From assembly GCA_902520595.1 (NCBI GenBank), contig CABYOM010000010.1:1-35446 (forward strand): DNA of 35,446 bases, read 5' to 3'. Positions 15,639 to 22,669 of the stretch are shown here, in pieces (position 1 is the stretch's first letter; each line of letters begins with the position of its first letter). A program made the position numbers and the translations under genes. The DNA comes from an uncultured Candidatus Poseidoniales archaeon. Its GTDB lineage: Archaea > Thermoplasmatota > Poseidoniia > Poseidoniales > Poseidoniaceae. Under the pieces are notes generated by a model, which worked only from the letters and a program-made list of their open reading frames with translations, had not been told where the DNA came from and did not search any database.

Positions 15639-16913
15639 ATGCGGACCGTATATGTCAATGCTGGTCCAATGGCTCATCTCTCTGGCAAAGGGCCACTCAA
15701 AGGGCATTCCATGTTTGATGTTGACGCATACGTTTCAGCCAAAGGCATGGGATTGGTAGTCATCGATGATTCCATTGAATCGATTTCCCCTTCAGAGGAG
15801 TTAATCTCGGAATATGGTCGACCAGATGTTCAACAATCACCTGGTTCTGAAACTCAAGTCATATCATTAAATGGAAATGCCGTTATACCCGGGTTGGTTG
15901 ATGGCCACACCCATTTATTGTGGGCTGGAGATCGTTCGCGAGAACTCTCTTGGCGACACGGTGGAAAGTCATACAAAGAGATTTCACAAATGGGAGGCGG
16001 TATACAAGACACCGTACGCTCAACGGCATCAGCATCTGATGAGCATTTACTCAAGCTCGGATACTCGAGAATGCGTGCTGCACTGAGAACAGGTACTACG
16101 CATCTAGAAGTTAAAAGTGGGTACGGCCTTACAACTGATTCGGAAATGAGATTGATGGATATCGCTTCGAAACTAAAATCGATGGAACACTTGCCATCAA
16201 TGGATTTGACGTGGCTTGGAGCGCACGATACACCGCCGGGGATGAATACAGATGAGTATGTTGAGCAAATCCTTTCAGAACAATTACCCCAAATCGTTGA
16301 GCAAGGACATGCTCGGTCTGCTGACATATTCTGTGAACCTGGATGGTTCAGTACTGAACACTCCGAGGATATACTGAAGTCTGCACGTGAAAGTGGGCTT
16401 GAGTTAAGGATGCATATTGATGAGTTCGTTGACGGTGGTGGCGGAGATCTTGCTGCTGAATTAGGCGTCACAACTGCAGACCATGCATTTCATAGCAACA
16501 TGGATTCAAGAAAGAAAATGAATACGGCGAAGGTCAATACTGGATTTTTGCCGGGGACACCCTATGCATTGGGTACGCAATGGCCAGATTTCAACAGAAT
16601 GATTGAAGAACAGTTCACTTGGAGTATAGCAACAGATTTCAATCCGAATTGCAAGATGTTGAGTTTACCCTTCATGGGTTCACTGTTATCTCAACGTTGT
16701 TCAGTCCACCCACTCGCCTCACTGGTTGCTGCAACGCGCAACCCCGCAGAAACTACTCCTCATTCTTCTGGGAAAGCGCATGGAAGATTGGAACCAGGCG
16801 CAGTTGCAAACTTCAATGTCATTGATGGACCCTACTGGGAGGCATGGTGTTTGCAACCCTCGCACACTCCATTCGTTTCTACATGTATTTCTGGCAATCT
16901 CATCCATCATTGA
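15639..16913 (+). CDS. hutI: Imidazolonepropionase
   Basis: 424 residues from ATG 15639. It hydrolyses imidazolone-5-propionate to N-formimino-glutamate, third step of histidine breakdown. An amidohydrolase with metal ligands H90 and H92 (GLVDGHTHLLWAG), H259 (MHIDEFVDGGGG), H282 (TADHAF) and D333 (ATDFNPN); EVKSGYGLTTDSE is a HutI signature. The frame extends to 15540 but would run into kae1 on the other strand, and the family start fits 15639. It stands apart from hutH/hutU (about 4 kb away) and from the formiminotransferase genes (about 15 kb). Confidence 0.93.
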   Translation: MRTVYVNAGPMAHLSGKGPLKGHSMFDVDAYVSAKGMGLVVIDDSIESISPSEELISEYGRPDVQQSPGSETQVISLNGNAVIPGLVDGHTHLLWAGDRSRELSWRHGGKSYKEISQMGGGIQDTVRSTASASDEHLLKLGYSRMRAALRTGTTHLEVKSGYGLTTDSEMRLMDIASKLKSMEHLPSMDLTWLGAHDTPPGMNTDEYVEQILSEQLPQIVEQGHARSADIFCEPGWFSTEHSEDILKSARESGLELRMHIDEFVDGGGGDLAAELGVTTADHAFHSNMDSRKKMNTAKVNTGFLPGTPYALGTQWPDFNRMIEEQFTWSIATDFNPNCKMLSLPFMGSLLSQRCSVHPLASLVAATRNPAETTPHSSGKAHGRLEPGAVANFNVIDGPYWEAWCLQPSHTPFVSTCISGNLIHH

Positions 16914-16937
16914 TTTAAGATTATGTATCTTTGGAAA

Positions 16938-16953
16938 AGTAATTACTAATTTA
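16938..16953 (+). promoter_or_regulatory. Palindrome plus TATA element before the gene at 16974
   Basis: AGTAATTACT (16938-16947) is a perfect 10-bp palindrome that touches TAATTTA (16947-16953), centred about 24 bp before ATG 16974. The mRNA would be leaderless or nearly so, and the palindrome is placed where a repressor or TFB-proximal factor would bind. Confidence 0.45.
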
Positions 16954-16973
16954 ATGTTCTAAGAAGTGATAAA

Positions 16974-17318
16974 ATGAAAATCAATAATGTACTAATCGAA
17001 ACTGTGGTCTGTTCAGGGGCATCTGGGAAGGAAGCTAGGTTCAGAAGGATGCTGGAGGTTCGGCAAGAATTCAAACGTCGGCAAACTGGGTGTCTCGCAG
17101 CGTGGATTGCACCATCAACTGACGGACATGGATTATTTCTCGTCCACTCAGTCTTTACAGATCAAAAGTCATGGAAGAGAATTTCTGAAATGATTGTCAA
17201 GAAGCTTGATACCAAAGATGGTGGACTTGAAGGAGTAATCGGTGGCCCACCACTTGTCGGATTATTCGAATCTCCTCTCGAATCGCTTAATCTTTCTACA
17301 ACTTCTGAAAACGAGTGA
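16974..17318 (+). CDS. Small protein, possibly ABM-like (dimeric alpha-beta barrel)
   Basis: 114 residues. The pattern of a strand (NVLIETVVCSG), a long helix (ARFRRMLEVRQEFKRRQ), a strand (CLAAWIAP), a strand (GLFLVHSVFT), a helix (SWKRISEMIVKKL) and a final strand (VIGGPPLVGLFES) resembles antibiotic-biosynthesis-monooxygenase or stress-responsive ferredoxin-like folds, in which the FxSxFxDxxSWxxH segment is usual. The active-site His is not obvious. It is 60 bp downstream of hutI but appears to have its own TATA box. Function unknown. Confidence 0.65.
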   Translation: MKINNVLIETVVCSGASGKEARFRRMLEVRQEFKRRQTGCLAAWIAPSTDGHGLFLVHSVFTDQKSWKRISEMIVKKLDTKDGGLEGVIGGPPLVGLFESPLESLNLSTTSENE

Positions 17319-17335
17319 AATACCGCATCCTGTTG

Positions 17336-17361
17336 TGTCGCATAATGTATGTTATACGACA
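17336..17361. repeat. Hairpin-forming inverted repeat
   Basis: TGTCGCATAA, loop TGTATG, TTATACGACA: a 10-bp stem with one mismatch, 17 bp after the stop codon at 17318. It is not followed by a T-run, so it is not a classic terminator; it could be an mRNA 3'-end structure or a protein-binding dyad. The 17319-17576 gap otherwise shows only a TATA-like CATTATAG at 17537-17544, possibly for the gene at 17577. Confidence 0.45.
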
Positions 17362-17576
17362 TTGGAGTAAAATGTACCGATTAAGAGAAACCTCATTCAA
17401 AGAAATATGCTTCGCAGTAGCCCGTTTGCAGTCATGAATAAATCTCAGAGTGCTAAGTTTTGGTAAAAATCCACTCCAAGTAGGGGGGTTTGAGGCCAAA
17501 ACTGTGAATTTTTGATAGCTACTCAATTGATACGCGCATTATAGAAGATTCTAAGTCAAGAGGCCGGCTGGAACAA

Positions 17577-17738
17577 ATGATTCACATGGCTGTAGTAGAA
17601 GGATTTTGTTTGAAATGCAAAACCTATGGGGCGATTAAGAATGGTCAACTCATTAAAATGAAGAATGGGCGTACACGAATGGCCGGCGTCTGCTCACAAC
17701 CTGGATGCACCGGTAAGATTTCGAAGATCGTAAGTTGA
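17577..17738 (+). CDS. DUF5679-like zinc-ribbon small protein
   Basis: 53 residues, read directly. Two Cys pairs, FCLKCKTYGAIKN and CSQPGCTGKI, flank a central MKNGRTRMAG. The pattern CxKC-x-N-x-MKNGR-x-GxC-x-C matches the archaeal/bacterial DUF5679 zinc-ribbon family as I remember it. ATG 17577 is used; ATG 17586 is an alternative start just inside it. The family has no assigned function; small zinc ribbons of this type are thought to bind nucleic acid or ribosomes. It precedes a tRNA gene by 57 bp and is not in an obvious operon. Confidence 0.72.
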   Translation: MIHMAVVEGFCLKCKTYGAIKNGQLIKMKNGRTRMAGVCSQPGCTGKISKIVS

Positions 17739-17762
17739 ATCGAATTCCTCTCACCGATGCGG

Positions 17763-17769
17763 TTTAATA
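17763..17769 (+). promoter_or_regulatory. TATA box of the tRNA-Val gene
   Basis: TTTAATA lies about 30 bp before the 5' end of the tRNA, the expected archaeal arrangement for a short 5' leader. Confidence 0.5.
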
Positions 17770-17795
17770 CACCGTTTCTGTCGGAGGAATACCTA

Positions 17796-17872
17796 GGGCT
17801 CGTGGTCTAGGGGTTTATGACGTCGCCTTGACATGGCGAAGATCGAGAGTTCAATTCTCTCCGAGCCCACCA
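17796..17872 (+). tRNA. tRNA-Val (GAC anticodon)
   Basis: The acceptor stem GGGCTCG/CGAGCCC (17796-17802 and 17862-17868) pairs perfectly. The D arm has a GGGG-rich loop. The anticodon stem TCGCC/GGCGA carries the loop TTGACAT, so the anticodon is GAC and the tRNA reads GUC/GUU valine codons. The T arm is GAGAG-TTCAATT-CTCTC. Discriminator A17869 is followed by an encoded CCA (17870-17872). No intron. T-rich sequence after 17872 (CTCTTTCTTC) may end transcription. Confidence 0.96.
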
Positions 17873-17957
17873 CTCTTTCTTCAACAATGAAATATGCATA
17901 ATCACTATTTGTAAAGTGATTAAAGTTTTGTCTGTTTGAAAATCGAATCTCCAAAAA

Positions 17958-18323
17958 TCATTGACTGAGGTCTTCAGGATCAGGGAGATTCAAATCCTCT
18001 GGAACAATGATTGCCAAAGGTTTCTCATCTTCATCATTCATAGTGAAATCCGTTGAACCACCAGACCAGGAAGAAATTTCTTCGCTCTCTTCAAATTCTT
18101 CTTCAGGTATGGCGTGACTGTCTGATAAAGAGTAAACGGAAGGGTCGATAACTTCACGTTCAAGGATTGTACTGGGTGGTGGCGCTGCCCGCTCCTCTAA
18201 GTGAACTCCAGAATGAAACGTCCCACATTCAGAACAGCGAACACTTCCGACCTGTTCTATACAACCGCAAACAGGGCATGAAGCATACCCCTTCAGTGTG
18301 GCTAAAGGGTCACCCTCGGACAA
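17958..18323 (-). CDS. Short zinc-ribbon protein with acidic tail
   Basis: 121 residues from TTG 18323, chosen because GGAGTGA lies 4-7 nt upstream and overlaps the end of the previous gene; the frame is also open to an ATG at 18389 within that gene. After a short lead, a C4 zinc ribbon appears (CPVCGCIEQVGSVRCSECG), then an acidic, low-complexity tail (PEEEFEESEEIS, DEDEKPLAII) without membrane segments. The ribbon has the same short layout as the two ribbons in the large upstream protein, so the pair may share a partner or have arisen from one another. Function unknown. Confidence 0.65.
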   Translation of the reverse strand: MSEGDPLATLKGYASCPVCGCIEQVGSVRCSECGTFHSGVHLEERAAPPPSTILEREVIDPSVYSLSDSHAIPEEEFEESEEISSWSGGSTDFTMNDEDEKPLAIIVPEDLNLPDPEDLSQ

Positions 18324-18327
18324 GGTA

Positions 18328-20154
18328 TCACTCCACGAACATGTCTTCCTGGTATCCAGTAACAAGGTCGCCAGTGCCGTCTTCTTCAATCGTTACTGTT
18401 TCTTCATCATCATCAAATTCGACAATAACTCCGAACACTTCCTCGTCTTCAAAGGTTAGTCCAATGTGTGAGCCAATGTCGATTTCATCAACTTCATCGT
18501 CATCAGAATCATCCTCTTCATCCGACTCTTCATCGTCCATTTCTTCTGAATAGTCTTCAGAATCTTCTTCATCTTCTGATTCCTCTTCATCTGTTTCTGG
18601 TTCGCTGATATCCTCTTCCGCGTCCTCGTCTTCCGACTCTACGGAACGTGCTTCATCAGCATCGTCAACGACTTCTTTCATTGCCTTTGAACGAGCTCGC
18701 CAACCGGGGACGACTACAAAGTGCATAACCATTGAACCTATCATTCCCACAGCACCCAGTGCCATGAAGAGCAAACCATCCCAATAGAATCCAGCAGGCA
18801 TAGAAGTGTCTTCACCAGCTAAGGGTGTAAGGGAATTCTTACACTCTCCAACTTGAATTTCTGCATCACAGGGGTAGATGTCACCTTCTTGCCAATCGAG
18901 GTATCCGAGCTTCGAAGAAGTCTCTAATTCAACATTACCGCCACTGCCATCAACACTGAGTGGACCTATGCCGCCCAAGCCATTGATGACCCAGAGCGCG
19001 ATGAACAGTCCAAATGCGAAGTGGATTAATGGCCAATAAACGTCATTCCATTGCTTGCCCATCATACTGCGCTGCAAATCTGTAGGGAATGTTTTGTCTT
19101 TCTTTTTCGATAGACGTGAATCGTCGTCAATTGCTTCATCAACATCATCTAAGGATTCCAAGGCAGAAACAAATTCTACGATATCAATAGATCCATCGTC
19201 ATCACCATCAGTATTGACCAGGAATGATTCAATGTCTTTCGAGGAGACTCCCCTGTCAATAAGGCTCTCTATCGTCGAAGTAAATTCCTCGACCGAGACA
19301 AAGCCGTTGCCATCCTTGTCAAGGGAATTAAAGAATTTGTTTGGAGAATCACCTTTCTCATCCATAGCATTGGATATAAGTTCCAAAAGGGATTGTGTTT
19401 CGAATTCTTCAACATCAAGATCTTCAATCATGTCATCGAGGTTTTCGATTTCTTCATCCTCTTCTTCAGACTCGTCATCATCGTCTTCGTCATCATCGTC
19501 ATCACCATCGTCTTCGTCATCATCTTCAGACTCGTCATCATCGTCTTCGTCATCATCCTCAGAATCATCGTCTTCGTCATCATCTTCAGACTCGTCATCA
19601 TCGCTTTCATCATCAGATTCTTCTTCGTCAGACTCATCCTCTTCAGAATCTTCTTCAGGAATGGTATCAACATCTTTTGAATCACCATCGGTAGTAAGAC
19701 GCTCACCGGTGATCGTGAAGTGTAATTCTTGGAGGTCAATCAATCCATCACCATCTTCATCGATAGTTTCGATTAATCTTTCAACTTGAGAAGGGGGTAG
19801 GTCTGCTAAATTAAGGCTCAATAACCCCGATTTGAGTTCTGATGAGTCGATACGTCCATCGTCATTCGAATCGAATTTCCTGAAGAGAATTGGAATCGAA
19901 ATTCCAGTTTCGTTCAACCATTTGCGCAGTACTTCAACAACATCATCTGCAACAAATATTGTGCCGCAGTGAATACATTTTGTTGAGTCGAGAGGTACAA
20001 GTCCTCCGCAAGCACCGCACTCACCAAGTGCTTCATCTGATACACCAGAAAACGACACACCACACTCTGCGCAGTTTTCAGAATTTAGCGGAACAATCGC
20101 TCTGCAAGCGCCACATTCAGCCATTGCGATTTCTTCATTCGTCTCTTCGGACAT
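18328..20154 (-). CDS. Membrane protein with two zinc ribbons, four EF-hands and polyacidic linkers
   Basis: 608 residues from ATG 20154, which has AGGTG just upstream (a GTG two codons earlier, at 20160, is the alternative; numbering here counts from it). C4 ribbons lie at about 16-33 (CGACRAIVPLNSENCAECG) and 48-65. EF-hand loops are 97-108 (DSNDDGRIDSSE), 134-145 (DEDGDGLIDLQE), 281-292 (DKDGNGFVSVEE) and 318-329 (DGDDDGSIDIVE), all matching the 12-residue consensus. A polyacidic D/E/S linker (168-238) separates the pairs. Two membrane segments, about 376-395 and 461-485, enclose an external loop with C431 and C440, perhaps a disulfide. A second acidic tail (498-562) and a compact beta-rich end (563-610) follow. 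A calcium-responsive membrane protein is the natural reading; partner and output are unknown. Confidence 0.85.
   Translation of the reverse strand: MSEETNEEIAMAECGACRAIVPLNSENCAECGVSFSGVSDEALGECGACGGLVPLDSTKCIHCGTIFVADDVVEVLRKWLNETGISIPILFRKFDSNDDGRIDSSELKSGLLSLNLADLPPSQVERLIETIDEDGDGLIDLQELHFTITGERLTTDGDSKDVDTIPEEDSEEDESDEEESDDESDDDESEDDDEDDDSEDDDEDDDDESEDDDEDDGDDDDDEDDDDESEEEDEEIENLDDMIEDLDVEEFETQSLLELISNAMDEKGDSPNKFFNSLDKDGNGFVSVEEFTSTIESLIDRGVSSKDIESFLVNTDGDDDGSIDIVEFVSALESLDDVDEAIDDDSRLSKKKDKTFPTDLQRSMMGKQWNDVYWPLIHFAFGLFIALWVINGLGGIGPLSVDGSGGNVELETSSKLGYLDWQEGDIYPCDAEIQVGECKNSLTPLAGEDTSMPAGFYWDGLLFMALGAVGMIGSMVMHFVVVPGWRARSKAMKEVVDDADEARSVESEDEDAEEDISEPETDEEESEDEEDSEDYSEEMDDEESDEEDDSDDDEVDEIDIGSHIGLTFEDEEVFGVIVEFDDDEETVTIEEDGTGDLVTGYQEDMFVE
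19463..19642. repeat. 60-bp tandem repeat inside the EF-hand protein gene
   Basis: The 35-bp block at 19463-19497 recurs identically at 19523-19557, and its first 21 bp again at 19583-19603, a strict 60-bp period. It encodes a 20-residue D/E/S unit (for example, S-E-D-D-D-E at residues 191 and 211). The third unit has diverged. It is coding, not CRISPR. Confidence 0.85.
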
Positions 20155-20186
20155 TTCCACACCTGTTATCCCCAGCGCATCGTCGG

Positions 20187-20193
20187 ATATAAT
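20187..20193. promoter_or_regulatory. Shared, possibly bidirectional TATA element
   Basis: ATATAAT on the plus strand reads ATTATAT on the minus strand. About 26 bp to the left lies the leader of the EF-hand gene, with its AGGTG just inside; about 26 bp to the right lies position 20216, before ATG 20239. One element could serve both divergent genes, with start sites in a gap of only 84 bp. Confidence 0.4.
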
Positions 20194-20238
20194 GATTCAT
20201 AGACTTTGAACGATGAACTCTACTTAACAGGGCGACTC

Positions 20239-21126
20239 ATGAGGGGTGGAATTATCGAAAAAGGTCACATTTACACCACTGATTTTGATTCAGACGAAGA
20301 AGTACTTTCTTGGATTGATCGTCAGAGTCAGATGAAAGAAGAACACATACTGCTTTTTTCGCGTTTACCCCACAGACGCCTCCTCGAGCACATTGACATC
20401 AATGCAGTAGAAGCCTACTGGATTTCAGAAAGAGTAACTGATGGTGCCATTTTACCTGAAATGGATAGGATACTTGAGATCATACTCAATCATCTTTCAA
20501 ACCACACAGGAATCGTCGTTCTCGAAGGCCTTGAATGGCTTGTAACCAAAAACGGCGAGGATGCATCTTTAGCATTTGTTCGCAAACTTAGAGATTCAGT
20601 CCATAGGAGCGCTTGGTCGATTGTTTTACCTATTCGCGCACTCGCTTTTGAATCACTCTGGCTGGCCCGTTTACGGCGTGAAGCTCCATCAATTGAATTG
20701 CCAAAGCCAGAATCTGAATCGGAAATGGTACAATTTGCGGACGATGATAGAGAAAGTGAAGAGGCCGTTAGGGGAGTTAATATTGAACCACTCGAGAAAC
20801 TCCAAGATGGTGCACCGCAATTGATTATCCTGACACGACTACCGCAAGTAGGTTTTACTGAATCGCTGTTGCGAAAGAGAATACTTCAATGGAGGAGGAT
20901 GGGACTTGATGTTTCTGAAGTTGAACCAGCCTTAACAATGGAAAATGAAGATGCTTACGCGCTGTATGCTGCAGTTGAAGAGAAAGTTCGCAGGGCTGTA
21001 GACTTAGAGCGCCATTTGGATCAACTGGCTGGCTCAATATCTGCAACTGATGAGGCGACTTCTCGATTTCGAATCCGTCAATTAACTGGTTTAGATGAGT
21101 TGGAACAACGTTTGTATGGGCTCTAA
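20239..21126 (+). CDS. DUF835-like protein
   Basis: 295 residues from ATG 20239. A TTG at 20206 is also in frame but would lie upstream of the start site predicted from the TATA element at 20187. Residues about 10-155 resemble the DUF835 domain of euryarchaea: GHIYTTDFDSDEE, ILLFSRLPHRRLLEH, a helix (ILEIILNHLSN), the strand GIVVLEGLEWLVTKNG, LAFVRKLRDSVHRSAWSIVLPI and a closing LWLARLRREA. The fold is related to RecA/KaiC-like proteins without a Walker A motif. The second half (about 200-295) is helical and charged. No membrane segment. Divergent from the EF-hand gene; its end overlaps hutH by 4 nt. DUF835 is often found in archaeal signalling proteins; the role here is unknown. Confidence 0.68.
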   Translation: MRGGIIEKGHIYTTDFDSDEEVLSWIDRQSQMKEEHILLFSRLPHRRLLEHIDINAVEAYWISERVTDGAILPEMDRILEIILNHLSNHTGIVVLEGLEWLVTKNGEDASLAFVRKLRDSVHRSAWSIVLPIRALAFESLWLARLRREAPSIELPKPESESEMVQFADDDRESEEAVRGVNIEPLEKLQDGAPQLIILTRLPQVGFTESLLRKRILQWRRMGLDVSEVEPALTMENEDAYALYAAVEEKVRRAVDLERHLDQLAGSISATDEATSRFRIRQLTGLDELEQRLYGL

Positions 21127-22667
21127 CGTGGAAGACGCCCTACTTCTGCTTCAATCCGAGCTAACCACTTACTGTCAAGTAATTCGTTTGCAACGGCAAT
21201 AAGTTCTGAACTTGTGCTTCTGTCACCATCAAGAGGTGGGACAATTGCCCTCACCCTCTGCTTCAAAGCGAAAACATGTTTCGAAGGTTCGACATCATTG
21301 AATTCCAGAGCCTCGCAAGCAATGACGAGTTCACAAGCTATGATTTCCGCAATCCTCTTTGTAGCTTGTAGAAGATTCCAGCAGGCAGTTGCGCCCATAC
21401 TTACGTGGTCTTCTTGTCCAGCAGAAGTAGAAGTTGAAAACACCGCTCGGGGGGCTGCGTGACCGTGCAATTCAGAAAGAGATGCCCCTGCAACGTATTG
21501 AACAATCATCAATCCGGACTCAAGACCAGAATCTTTCGCTAAAAATGCTGGTAATTTACTCCTCGCTGGGTCAAGAATCTGATCAATTCGTCGCTCAGAA
21601 ATTGAACCGAGTTCAAACAATGCAGAAACCATCGAATCAGCAGTTAATGCCAAAATTTCACCGTGAAAATTTCCTTGAGAAATGACTTCATGGGATCCTG
21701 GATTTGACAAATCTGGGAAAATTAAAGGATTGTCAGTAGCGCTGTTGAGTTCAATACTGAGCGTATTTTGAAGAGCACTCAAACGCTCGTGAATTGCTCC
21801 ATGAACTTGAGGTGCACACCTGAACGAATAAGCATCCTGAACTTGGTCACAGTCAGAATGGGAATCTATGATTGGTGACTGATGCAGTATTTGCCGAATT
21901 CGTTGAGCTACGAGAATTTGCCCAGGGTGGGGTCGTGCATCATGGACTCTGTGATCGGATGGTTTGACACTTGCCTTTCTTGCTTCAATGGATGTACACA
22001 ATGCAAGATCGGCATAAACCAGTAAGTCTGCTATTTTCTGTTCTGCAAGTGCGAGATAACTGCACATTTGACTTGTTCCGTTAATTAACGACAATCCATC
22101 CTTAGCACGCAATTCTAGAGGGATGAGACCGTGTTTGGAAAGTTGGTTCATAGTAGGCTCAACCCCACCATCAGCCAAAACCTGTCCTTCTCCAATCAAG
22201 CTGAGCGCCATATGTGAAAGAGGCGCTAGATCTCCACTCGCTCCAAGGCTACCAATACGTGGAATGGCTGGAACAATATCATAGTTGAGGAAGTCGATCA
22301 ATTGCTTCAAAACATCAGGATGGACCCCTGAATTACCTTTTGCGAGGGAATTGATTCGAACTGCCATCATAGCGCGAACAGACTCCTTTGACATTAATTC
22401 ACCAATTGCAGTTGCATGTGAACGAATGAGATTTGTTTGTAATTGCGATAGATCTTCAGATGAGATTCGTTGGTGTACGAGTGCTCCAAAGCCAGTATTA
22501 ATGCCATAAACCGTCTCATCGTTTGCGAGAATCCGTTCGACTACAGATCGTGCAGCATGGACACGCGGCATTGCATTATTGGAAAGGGCAACTCGAGCAT
22601 CACCGGTGGCGATTCGAATGACTTCAGAAGATGTTAGTGTATATCCGTCAAGCGCAATCACTGTCAT
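21123..22667 (-). CDS. hutH: Histidine ammonia-lyase
   Basis: 514 residues, the usual length. First step of histidine breakdown, giving urocanate and ammonia. The MIO prosthetic group forms from A143-S144-G145 in IPRIGSLGASGDLAPLSHMA. Also seen are VYGINTGFGALVH, the tyrosine region near residue 54, LINGTSQM, and QDAYSFRCAPQVHG. The start has GAGGA overlapping the hutU stop, with only 2 nt between the genes, so hutU-hutH is a translationally linked pair. Confidence 0.97.
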   Translation of the reverse strand: MTVIALDGYTLTSSEVIRIATGDARVALSNNAMPRVHAARSVVERILANDETVYGINTGFGALVHQRISSEDLSQLQTNLIRSHATAIGELMSKESVRAMMAVRINSLAKGNSGVHPDVLKQLIDFLNYDIVPAIPRIGSLGASGDLAPLSHMALSLIGEGQVLADGGVEPTMNQLSKHGLIPLELRAKDGLSLINGTSQMCSYLALAEQKIADLLVYADLALCTSIEARKASVKPSDHRVHDARPHPGQILVAQRIRQILHQSPIIDSHSDCDQVQDAYSFRCAPQVHGAIHERLSALQNTLSIELNSATDNPLIFPDLSNPGSHEVISQGNFHGEILALTADSMVSALFELGSISERRIDQILDPARSKLPAFLAKDSGLESGLMIVQYVAGASLSELHGHAAPRAVFSTSTSAGQEDHVSMGATACWNLLQATKRIAEIIACELVIACEALEFNDVEPSKHVFALKQRVRAIVPPLDGDRSTSSELIAVANELLDSKWLARIEAEVGRLPR

Positions 22668-22669
22668 TT

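Noticed and set aside
17319-17576. Stand-alone non-coding RNA in the largest gap
   Set aside because: One short hairpin and a TATA-like element are not enough; no terminator or known RNA motif is visible.
17796-17872. Intron or split tRNA
   Set aside because: All stems close with a normal 7-base anticodon loop and standard length.
19463-19642. CRISPR array or microsatellite
   Set aside because: The 60-bp units are contiguous, without unique spacers, and lie in frame inside a coding gene.
19055-19789. Long plus-strand frame rich in Ser opposite the EF-hand gene
   Set aside because: It is the antisense image of the D/E/S repeat (TCA/TCG/TCT runs); the minus strand has clear EF-hands, zinc ribbons and membrane segments.
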